NCBI GenBank assembly: GCA_026985835.1
Contig: JALSPS010000069.1
Location: 1-9,292, forward strand
Source of the DNA: Candidatus Kaiserbacteria bacterium
GTDB lineage: Bacteria > Patescibacteriota > Minisyncoccia > Phycocordibacterales > UBA2100
Reading direction: 5' to 3'
DNA length: 9,292 nucleotides
The notes under the pieces are model-generated. The model had not been told where the DNA came from. It was given only the letters and a program-made list of their open reading frames with translations, and searched no databases. The position numbers and the translations under genes are program-made. Of the stretch, positions 1 to 5,757 are shown piece by piece. Position 1 is the stretch's first letter, and every line of letters starts with the position of its first letter.

Positions 1-308
1 GTAAGTCTAAAAACATATAAAATACCCCAAATTGATACCATAATAAATATAATCAATAGACCCCAAGTTATTGTACTTGCAAGCTTCTTTTTTTTATCGG
101 CAGAATCCTCGCTCCACAAAACAGACATAACATTCCAAAAAAACAAAAGAACCGCTATCGAAACAAGCATCTTTGCTCCAAAATCAATCAATGGCAATAC
201 CGATTTATCAATAAACTCTTTAAATGACCTTGGAGCCGCCAGAGTAACAATCGGAGCAAACAAGTATCCTAAAATTAAAATTTGAATTTTTTGAAAAAAC
301 AATTTCAT
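1..308 (-). CDS. Small two-helix membrane protein, VirB2/TrbC pilin-like (3' end outside window)
   Basis: This frame is open from an ATG at 308 to the left edge (102 codons) but has no stop, so the C-terminus is missing. The visible protein has a hydrophobic N-terminal signal-like segment ending near VTLAAP (residues 21-26), a first membrane helix at about 44-64, a charged loop (WSEDSADKKKKLA, 65-77) and a second helix at about 78-100. This signal, helix, short charged loop, helix plan is that of the small TrbC/VirB2-type pilin proteins common in Parcubacteria. Only 2 nt separate the start from the stop of the gene before it (TAATTATG), and there is no Shine-Dalgarno, so translation is probably coupled. 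It is likely a diverged paralogue of its neighbour. The membrane topology is clear; a pilus or secretion role is inferred only from the shape of the protein. Confidence 0.6.
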   Translation of the reverse strand, partial: MKLFFQKIQILILGYLFAPIVTLAAPRSFKEFIDKSVLPLIDFGAKMLVSIAVLLFFWNVMSVLWSEDSADKKKKLASTITWGLLIIFIMVSIWGILYVFRL

Positions 309-310
309 AA

Positions 311-643
311 TTAACGCAATTGATCAATTGTACCCTTTATAAGAGCGGCAAGCGCCCATGCTCCCAAAAATAAGGCAATACCTGTAACAGTCCAGAAAAA
401 ATTCTTTTTTGCCTTCTCAATTTCAGTACTATTACCTTGTGCAAAAACAAACAAAAAACCCGAATATACCAAGAAAAGCACAGCAATTGGAAAGCCCACA
501 TAAACCACCGCTTTCAAAAAACCTTGGACAAATTCTTGAATTGAATGAAATTTCAACGGGTTTTCAAGACCTGATGCCTCAGAAATTCTGGCAAAAAAGA
601 TAATAAAAACCGAATATATTAAATTGTGCATTTTTTTTAACAT
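311..643 (-). CDS. VirB2/TrbC-like small pilin-type membrane protein
   Basis: The 110-residue protein begins with a signal-like hydrophobic segment (about 6-20) ending near EASG. A probable membrane helix follows at 42-68, then a short polar loop (GNSTEIEKAKKN, 70-81) and a second helix at 82-103. The order and size match the VirB2/TrbC-type pilins of type IV secretion systems, of which CPR bacteria carry many short copies. The start overlaps the stop of the solute-binding protein gene by one base (TAATG), so translation is likely coupled. A second ATG at codon 5 is also possible and would leave the signal segment intact. The next gene encodes a similar protein 2 nt downstream. No VirB4, VirB6 or VirD4 gene is visible here, so it could belong to a pilus, a secretion or uptake channel, or another envelope structure. 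Confidence 0.65.
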   Translation of the reverse strand: MLKKMHNLIYSVFIIFFARISEASGLENPLKFHSIQEFVQGFLKAVVYVGFPIAVLFLVYSGFLFVFAQGNSTEIEKAKKNFFWTVTGIALFLGAWALAALIKGTIDQLR

Positions 644-1956
644 TATTCTTGAATTAAAGCTCTTAATTCCCTATTTGCTCTTGCGACCGCTTCAGAATAT
701 CTCATTCTTCCAGATATAATATAGTTTATCATATTTCTAAAAATTTTGTCTGTTTTTGCCGGATTGGGATCAAGCCAGGCTCTGGCTATTAAAGCAGAGC
801 GTCTAAACACTTCTTTCAATACATCATCACTTTGAGTGGAAAGTATTCCCCTTCTTGGAGAAAATGTATCGTTTATTTTTGCAAAAAAGGTACTTGCAAG
901 AGACCCTGAGAGAAAGTTTGAAATAACAGAAGCTCCATAGATATTTTTTGCTTGTTTTGGAATAGCAACAGCATACATTTTACCAAATGTAAGAGTGCGT
1001 CTATTTTCACCACCTAAAACTTGAGGCAAAACCGCGACATCAAAATTCAAATTTGGGTTCTTTGATTTTATTTTTTTAATTTCGCTGGCATATCCTATGT
1101 ACATTGCCAATTTACCACGAGCAAACATATCAAGTGAATTTGGAAGAGAACTGTTCCATGTATAAACAGGCTTGCTCGGATTTGCAAACTCTGTATAAGA
1201 ACGAACAACGACTTGCGCCGGTGATACCCCTTCTAATTTACCTTGCGGATCAATTGCCGAATAAAGTTGTCCATCTTCTGTTCTTTGAACAATACCCCCT
1301 CCTTTTTGCATAATAAGAGTTGCCAATATGTCTTTTGCATGATTTACATTATCAAATGTGCCAAACGCGATTGTTGAGATTTCTATATTTGAATTTTCAT
1401 CGGTTTTTGTTATTTGTTCCGACATCTTAAGAAGTTCATTCCAATACTTTGGTGGCTTACCAATTCCGGATTCGGCAAAAATATCACGATTCCAATACAA
1501 TACCATCGGGTCTATGGCAAACGGCATTCCAAGTATTCCTCTTTTTGATAAAAATAATTCCGCCTCATCTACAAAAGTATCCATATATCCTCGTTTTGAA
1601 ATACCATCATAAGGAATTGGATATATTTTATTCCAATATTTCAATATATTTGACTGATCCAAAAAGAATAAATCCGGACCGGTACCAGACGCAAGAGCAT
1701 CAATCAGCTCAGAATTAAATGAGTCTTCAGGAATTTGAACATATTTTATATGACCTGCCATTGTATCAGTATCATTTAACTGAGAAAGATAGTCGTCCAT
1801 CATATCTTGATCAAATGTTCCCCAAACCGTAACGGTACCGACTCCTTGAGACCCTCCAGAGCCACCAAGCCCGGCAAATATAAATACTGCCAAAATGATA
1901 AAGAATGCAAAAATTCCAAAAATTACCATCTGAAATATACTGTGTTTACCCTTCAT
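643..1956 (-). CDS. Extracellular solute-binding protein (family 1, sugar-type), membrane anchored
   Basis: The 437-residue protein has the layout of the extracellular solute-binding protein family 1 that captures sugars or oligosaccharides for ABC importers. Typical stretches are TVTVWGTFDQD (41-51), the SGTGPDLFFLD hinge region (90-100), GMPFAIDPMVLYWNRDIF (143-160), the PPKYWNELL helix start (168-176), GKLAMYIGYASE (281-292) and a C-terminal region ending in helices (403-437). The N-terminus is a hydrophobic helix (8-30) followed by a Gly/Ser linker. There is no lipobox and not a single cysteine in the protein, so it is probably tethered by an uncleaved helix instead of a lipid. The ATG lies 2 nt after the methyltransferase stop (TAATTATG) with no Shine-Dalgarno. 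No ABC permease or ATPase is next to it; two pilin-like proteins follow instead. The family is well supported, the ligand is unknown. Confidence 0.92.
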   Translation of the reverse strand: MKGKHSIFQMVIFGIFAFFIILAVFIFAGLGGSGGSQGVGTVTVWGTFDQDMMDDYLSQLNDTDTMAGHIKYVQIPEDSFNSELIDALASGTGPDLFFLDQSNILKYWNKIYPIPYDGISKRGYMDTFVDEAELFLSKRGILGMPFAIDPMVLYWNRDIFAESGIGKPPKYWNELLKMSEQITKTDENSNIEISTIAFGTFDNVNHAKDILATLIMQKGGGIVQRTEDGQLYSAIDPQGKLEGVSPAQVVVRSYTEFANPSKPVYTWNSSLPNSLDMFARGKLAMYIGYASEIKKIKSKNPNLNFDVAVLPQVLGGENRRTLTFGKMYAVAIPKQAKNIYGASVISNFLSGSLASTFFAKINDTFSPRRGILSTQSDDVLKEVFRRSALIARAWLDPNPAKTDKIFRNMINYIISGRMRYSEAVARANRELRALIQE

Positions 1957-1958
1957 AA

Positions 1959-2609
1959 TTATTTTTTATTTCTAAAAATTAGGCCGTAATGATGAGCGCC
2001 GGCGTCAAATTCTTTTTCAAATTCAAATCCTGAGCTTGAAACAAGGTCAATAGCTTTTTCTTTAGTTAAAACATTGGTTGAAATTGGACCAAGACCGCCA
2101 AAAGATTCAGACCAATCAATTAAAATCAATCTTCCGTTAGGTTTTATAATACGCTTCGCCTCAAGTAGAGTAACTTGTTTTTCTTCAATTTGAAAGAGTG
2201 TGTTTGAAATCAAAACAACATCAACAACATCATCACGCATTTTTGTTCCACCCGGTTTTTCTATATCTGCCCATACAATATCCACATTTGTAAAAGCTTT
2301 TTTATCAGCCTCATTTTTGATACGCGCCAGCAAATCTTTTTGTACATCTATCGCATATACTCGTCCGGTATTACCAAGTACGGAAGCGAGCGCTAAAGTA
2401 TAGTGCCCTGAACCTGCGCCCATATCAGCAATAATCATTCCATTTGAGATACCCATTTTCATAACATTCTCAACAGGATTTGCAAAATTTGCTAAATTAT
2501 TACTTTTCAATTTTGATCTTTCGTTCTCAAATTCCGCCTCAGAAGAAGTGCGTGCAACAGCATAAAGCCCTTTGCCTTTATGGTCATTTAAATTCAAATT
2601 CCCAATCAT
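1959..2609 (-). CDS. Class I SAM-dependent methyltransferase
   Basis: Starting at the ATG at 2609 the protein has 216 residues. It has a Rossmann-fold methyltransferase core: motif I DMGAGSGHYT (62-71) binds SAM, VYAIDV (84-89) supplies the acidic residue for the ribose, VDVVLISNTLFQI (129-141) is the motif IV strand and loop, and IIKPNGRLILIDW (154-166) is the post-I helix and strand typical of UbiE-like small-molecule methyltransferases. The target cannot be told from sequence. An in-frame TTG at 2618 would add three residues, but it lies inside the predicted -10 box, so the ATG is preferred. The gene appears to open the operon with the solute-binding protein and the pilin-like genes, and its stop lies 2 nt before the next start. 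A role in modifying an envelope component is possible from context but unproven. Confidence 0.86.
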   Translation of the reverse strand: MIGNLNLNDHKGKGLYAVARTSSEAEFENERSKLKSNNLANFANPVENVMKMGISNGMIIADMGAGSGHYTLALASVLGNTGRVYAIDVQKDLLARIKNEADKKAFTNVDIVWADIEKPGGTKMRDDVVDVVLISNTLFQIEEKQVTLLEAKRIIKPNGRLILIDWSESFGGLGPISTNVLTKEKAIDLVSSSGFEFEKEFDAGAHHYGLIFRNKK

Positions 2610-2617
2610 TGATTGCA

Positions 2618-2626
2618 ATTATACCA
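2618..2626 (-). promoter_or_regulatory. Extended -10 promoter for methyltransferase/solute-binding/pilin operon
   Basis: On the minus strand the sequence reads TGG-TATAAT, a perfect extended -10 (TGn plus consensus hexamer at 2623-2618). No good -35 is seen at 16-19 nt, which is tolerated with an extended -10. The expected start point is 2611-2609, at or within two bases of the ATG at 2609, so the mRNA would be leaderless or nearly so. It lies in the only gap between gyrA and the methyltransferase gene. Confidence 0.62.
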
Positions 2627-2661
2627 TCTTTTTACATCATCGCAGTGAGAGATATTCACAG

Positions 2662-2693
2662 GTAAAAGTATTTATTCAAAAAATATCTTTTAC
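2662..2693 (-). terminator. Hairpin spanning the gyrA stop, possible weak terminator or mRNA 3' end
   Basis: GTAAAAG-A-TATTT pairs with AAATA-CTTTTAC across a 7-nt loop, giving 12 pairs with one bulged A. The gyrA TAA stop lies in the first arm. The stem is nearly all A-T apart from a G-C pair at the outer end and one inside it, and no U-run follows on either strand, so this is not a standard intrinsic terminator. It could mark or protect the gyrA mRNA 3' end ahead of the next promoter, or be chance in AT-rich DNA. Confidence 0.3.
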
Positions 2694-5179
2694 TCTTCTT
2701 CGTCTGATTCAAGAGTCATCATTGAAGCAACCTCATCACCCGCGCGAAGTCTCATAATTTTAACACCGACAGTTGCTCGTCCAAGAACCGGAATTTCTGA
2801 TATATCCGTTCTTATCACTACACCTTTTTTCGAAATAGCAACAAGTTCACCGGCATTTCTTGTTATAACCTCGGCTCCGACAAGTTCTTTTGTTTTCGTA
2901 TTTATATTCATTGTCTTAATTCCGGCTCCTCCGCGTTTTTGGGTTTTGTATTCGGTAAGTTTTGTTCGCTTACCATAACCGGTAGCGGATAATACAAGAA
3001 GTGTTTGTCCTTTGACTCCAGTTTTTGATATACCTGCGCCAACAACAAAATCGTCTTTCTTTGAAAGCGTTATACCTTTTACACCGGCAGCGACCCTTCC
3101 CATTGAGCGAACATCCGATTCTTTAAATCTGATAGATTGACCAAAGCGAGTTACCAAAAGAATTTCATCTCCGGATTGCACAAAGTGCGCGCCTTTTAAT
3201 TTATCTTGTGGATGAAGTTTGATGGCAATCATTCCATTTCGTCTGACATCGAAAAATTGTTTAGCTTCAGTTTTTTTGATAACGCCGTTTTTAGTTACCA
3301 TAAATAATGCGAGATCTTTTGATGATTTTATATCTTTTGGCATCGGTAAAACAGAAGTGATTGTCTCATCTTGAGACAAAGACAAAAAGTTCATAATTGA
3401 TTTTCCGCGCGTGGATTTTTTACCTTCAGGAATTTCATACATTTTTGTCTTATATACTTTTCCGCTATCTGAAAAGAAAAGTAAATCAGAATGAGCTGAA
3501 GCTGTTAAAAATATAGAAACGGTATCTTCTTCTTTCGTATTTATATCCGCAGAACCAACTCCCCCTCGCTTTTGCTTTCTATAATCTGCCGGATTTGTTC
3601 TTTTTATATAACCTCCACGAGTTAAAACAAGCGCGTATTCGTCATCCGGAATTAAATCTTCCATAGAAAAATCTTTTGTTCCCCTCTTCATAATTTTTGT
3701 CCTTCTTTCATCTCCATATTTATCTGCAACTTCAAGCATCTCCTTTTTTATAACAGCAAGCATCTTTACCTTACTCTTTAAAAGAGCGGTTAATTCTTTG
3801 ATTAATTTTTGAATTTGTTTTAATTCGTCCTCAATTTTTTTACGCTCAAGATTTGCGAGCTTTTGCAATTTCATTTCAAGAATAGCTGTTGCCTGAATAT
3901 CGGAAAACTTAAATTTCTTCATAAGGGCAGCGTGCGCGCTTGGTACATCCTTACTTGCTTTTATGAGTTTTATAATCGCGTCTATATGGTCAAGCGCCTT
4001 TTTAAGACCGAGAAGAATGTGTTCTCGCGCCTTTGCTTTATCTAGTTCAAACTGAGTACGGCGTGTAATAACATCTAGACGATGTTTTATAAATTCTTCC
4101 AAAAGCGCTTTTATTCCGAGAGTCTGCGGAACTCCATCCACAAGCGCAACTATATTGTAATGAAATGTTTCCTCGAGTTGAGTATGTTTGTATATATAAT
4201 TCAAAACACTCTGAGGATGCGCTCCACTTTTTAAATCTATAACAACTCTTATATCCGTTGTTGATTCATCACGAAGACCTTTTATTCCTTCAAGTTTTTT
4301 TGTTTGAACAAGCTCGGCAATTTTAGCAATCAAACTTGCTTTGTTCACCCTATAAGGAATGGATGTAATAACAATTTGAAATGTTCCTTTTTTACCTTCA
4401 ATAATCTCAGCTTCTCCACGCACAACAACTCCGCCTCTTCCAGAAGCATATGCCTGTGTTATGTCACGCTGATTAAACGCGACACACCCGGTCGGAAAGT
4501 CCGGACCTTTTACAAATTTCAATAAGTCTTCAGTACTTGCCTTTGGATTATCAATTAAGTGTATCGTCGCATCCACAACTTCTCGCAAATTGTGAGTCGG
4601 TATATTTGTTGCCATACCAACGGCGATACCAAGTGTTCCGTTTAATAATATGTTTGGAACTGCGCTTGGCAATACAGTTGGCTCTTTGTGAGTATTATCG
4701 TAATTTGGACGAAAATCAACGGTATTTTTCTCTATGTCACGCAAGAGCTCCCCGGCAATTCCGGACATCTTTGCTTCCGTATATCTCATTGCCGCAGCAG
4801 GGTCCCCATCTATAGAACCAAAGTTTCCTTGTCCGATAATCAATGGATACCTAAGAGAAAAATCTTGCGCCATATTAACCATTGCATCATAAACAGAAGA
4901 ATCTCCGTGTGGGTGATATTTTCCAAGCACTTCACCAACAACGGTTGCAGACTTTTTGGTTTTAGCTCCGGCAGTCAATCCCATTTTGTGCATAGCATAA
5001 AGTATGCGTCTATGAACAGGCTTCAGGCCATCGCGTACATCCGGCAAAGCGCGAGCGGTAATAACGGTCATCGCATAATCAATATACGACACCTTCATTT
5101 CTTTTATTATATCATGAGAAATCACTCCACGCTCCTCCTCCGGCGCTCCGGCGGATTCATTTTCTTTTTTGTTTGTCAT
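2690..5179 (-). CDS. gyrA: DNA gyrase subunit A
   Basis: GyrA carries out the DNA breakage and rejoining of the A2B2 gyrase that adds negative supercoils. All parts are present at normal length (829 residues; family about 800-900). The N-terminal breakage-reunion domain includes [17 protein letters not shown] (44-60), the helix region [11 protein letters not shown] (88-98) and the catalytic tyrosine Y133 in AAMRYTEAK, followed by [14 protein letters not shown] (184-197). A charged coiled-coil follows (about 370-490), then the C-terminal beta-pinwheel. The GyrA box is QKRGGVG (536-542), which separates GyrA from ParC, and a second copy QKRGGAG occurs at 747-753. Ser94 and Asp98 correspond to E. 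coli Ser83 and Asp87, the sensitive state for quinolones. The tail is acidic (ESDEEE). No gyrB is in the window. The start has no Shine-Dalgarno and appears to be leaderless. Confidence 0.98.
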   Translation of the reverse strand: MTNKKENESAGAPEEERGVISHDIIKEMKVSYIDYAMTVITARALPDVRDGLKPVHRRILYAMHKMGLTAGAKTKKSATVVGEVLGKYHPHGDSSVYDAMVNMAQDFSLRYPLIIGQGNFGSIDGDPAAAMRYTEAKMSGIAGELLRDIEKNTVDFRPNYDNTHKEPTVLPSAVPNILLNGTLGIAVGMATNIPTHNLREVVDATIHLIDNPKASTEDLLKFVKGPDFPTGCVAFNQRDITQAYASGRGGVVVRGEAEIIEGKKGTFQIVITSIPYRVNKASLIAKIAELVQTKKLEGIKGLRDESTTDIRVVIDLKSGAHPQSVLNYIYKHTQLEETFHYNIVALVDGVPQTLGIKALLEEFIKHRLDVITRRTQFELDKAKAREHILLGLKKALDHIDAIIKLIKASKDVPSAHAALMKKFKFSDIQATAILEMKLQKLANLERKKIEDELKQIQKLIKELTALLKSKVKMLAVIKKEMLEVADKYGDERRTKIMKRGTKDFSMEDLIPDDEYALVLTRGGYIKRTNPADYRKQKRGGVGSADINTKEEDTVSIFLTASAHSDLLFFSDSGKVYKTKMYEIPEGKKSTRGKSIMNFLSLSQDETITSVLPMPKDIKSSKDLALFMVTKNGVIKKTEAKQFFDVRRNGMIAIKLHPQDKLKGAHFVQSGDEILLVTRFGQSIRFKESDVRSMGRVAAGVKGITLSKKDDFVVGAGISKTGVKGQTLLVLSATGYGKRTKLTEYKTQKRGGAGIKTMNINTKTKELVGAEVITRNAGELVAISKKGVVIRTDISEIPVLGRATVGVKIMRLRAGDEVASMMTLESDEEE

Positions 5180-5185
5180 TGTTAT

Positions 5186-5214
5186 ATAATATCAAAAAAA
5201 TACCAAACATCCAA
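5186..5214 (-). promoter_or_regulatory. gyrA promoter with predicted leaderless start
   Basis: On the minus strand TTGGAT (5214-5209) is followed after exactly 17 nt by TATTAT (5191-5186), preceded by TGA so that it forms an extended -10. Counting seven bases on from the hexamer places +1 on the A of the gyrA ATG at 5179. An alternative weaker box, TGG-TATTTT (5204-5197 plus TGG), would give a leader of about 11 nt. The element sits in the 39-nt gap between the small acidic protein gene and gyrA. Confidence 0.55.
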
Positions 5215-5218
5215 CGCA

Positions 5219-5461
5219 TTATGATAAATCATCAACTATTTCATCTAAATCATCTAATACATTGGATTCTGCAGGAGGCAATAATTCATCCTCCTCGCAT
5301 GTACAAGGATTATTATCACAAACCTCACACACCTCTTCTAACAATTCATCGTCCATAATAATTTTATTATTTCTTATAACTTGCGGGAATATGTTAGCAC
5401 CATTTTTTTGAAGTTCAAGAAGAGTTTTACACAGATAAATAACATCATAATTTTGTTGCAT
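5219..5461 (-). CDS. Small acidic protein with a CX2CX4CXC motif, function unknown
   Basis: An 80-residue reading frame that I do not recognise. The N-terminal third (1-35) is ordinary soluble sequence. The rest is strongly acidic, with CEVCDNNPCTC (Cys45, 48, 53, 55) followed by EEDELLPP and a C-terminal DDLDEIVDDLS. The four close cysteines could bind a zinc or iron ion, or form disulphides. A second ATG at 5356 (codon 36) would give a 45-residue protein made of just the Cys cluster and acidic tail. The acidic, cysteine-patterned C-terminus makes a real protein likely, but which start is used is not settled. It ends 39 nt before gyrA and diverges from tRNA-Ala, whose -35 overlaps the start codon at 5461. 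Its own promoter is unclear; TATTCT at 5484-5479 is only a 4/6 match to a -10. Confidence 0.55.
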   Translation of the reverse strand: MQQNYDVIYLCKTLLELQKNGANIFPQVIRNNKIIMDDELLEEVCEVCDNNPCTCEEDELLPPAESNVLDDLDEIVDDLS

Positions 5462-5483
5462 AAACCAAAAATGATGGTAGAAT
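5456..5483 (+). promoter_or_regulatory. Extended -10 promoter for tRNA-Ala
   Basis: TTGCAT (5456-5461), a 16-nt spacer and TAGAAT (5478-5483) preceded by TGG form an extended -10 promoter on the plus strand. Transcription would begin at about 5490, leaving a 5-nt leader before the mature tRNA at 5495. The ten bases ATGGTAGAAT differ at one position from ATGGTATAAT, found at the ddl and methyltransferase promoters. The -35 covers the start codon of the divergent small acidic protein gene. Confidence 0.6.
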
Positions 5484-5494
5484 ACTTGCCAGTC

Positions 5495-5568
5495 GGGCCG
5501 TTAGCTCAGTTGGCTAGAGCACCTGTTTTGCAATCAGGAGGTCGCTGGTTCGAATCCAGTACGGTCCA
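5495..5568 (+). tRNA. tRNA-Ala (anticodon TGC)
   Basis: A complete 74-nt cloverleaf. The acceptor stem GGGCCGT pairs with ACGGTCC and contains the G3-U70 wobble pair that marks alanine tRNAs. The D stem is GCTC/GAGC, the anticodon stem CCTGT/TCAGG with loop TTTGCAA and anticodon TGC at 5529-5531, and the T arm has the usual TTCGAAT loop. The discriminator base is A5568. The bases after it are CAA, so CCA is not encoded and must be added by the CCA-adding enzyme. The last pair of the anticodon stem is a T-T mismatch (5526/5534). It is the only plus-strand gene here, 11 nt from the end of the rubredoxin gene, tail to tail. Confidence 0.97.
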
Positions 5569-5579
5569 CAATTAAAAAA

Positions 5580-5750
5580 CTAATCAATAACAGCCCACAT
5601 ATCTGTGTCTGACTTTTTCGTATCACACTCGGGACACTGAAAATCATCCGGCAATTCACTCCATTTTGTGCCCGGAGCAATTCCGGAGCTCGGCAATCCA
5701 TATTCTTCATCATAAATCCACCCGCAGTCTAAACAAATATACCTTTTCAT
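5580..5750 (-). CDS. Rubredoxin
   Basis: A 56-residue protein reading MKRYICLDCGWIYDEEYG at its start. Rubredoxins carry one electron on a single iron held by four cysteines; here these are Cys6, Cys9, Cys39 and Cys42 in two CX2C knuckles (CLDC and CPEC). The family core GIAPGTKWSELPDDFQCPECD (23-43) is intact and the length is standard (about 52-56). The protein has no signal peptide and should be cytoplasmic. The ATG lies 7 nt after the murF stop with no Shine-Dalgarno, so it is probably the last gene of the murB-ddl-murF run. Likely partners in the family are oxidoreductases that remove oxygen or peroxide, but none is encoded nearby. The TAG stop at 5582-5580 is followed by six T on the minus strand without a convincing hairpin. 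Identification is firm, the physiological partner unknown. Confidence 0.93.
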   Translation of the reverse strand: MKRYICLDCGWIYDEEYGLPSSGIAPGTKWSELPDDFQCPECDTKKSDTDMWAVID

Positions 5751-5757
5751 AATTTTA

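Noticed and set aside
2610..2618. A TTG start for the methyltransferase three codons upstream of the ATG
   Set aside because: The TTG overlaps the last base of the TATAAT hexamer, so the transcript would start downstream of it.
4688..5224. A 178-codon open frame on the plus strand antisense to gyrA
   Set aside because: It lies wholly opposite the conserved GyrA N-terminal domain, its product shows no domain or sensible composition, and no promoter or start signal was found. It is a shadow of the codon pattern of gyrA.
5479..5484. TATTCT on the minus strand as a -10 for the small acidic protein gene
   Set aside because: Only 4 of 6 bases match, there is no TGn extension and it coincides with the stronger plus-strand tRNA -10. 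Recorded as uncertain rather than as a feature.
5381..5575. A 64-codon plus-strand frame crossing the tRNA
   Set aside because: Half of it is the tRNA-Ala sequence itself, and translations of tRNA genes often look open by chance.
5569..5580. Intrinsic terminator at the rubredoxin end, where six T follow the stop on the minus strand
   Set aside because: No stable G-C stem precedes the T run; only very short pairings such as CACA/TGTG well upstream were found.
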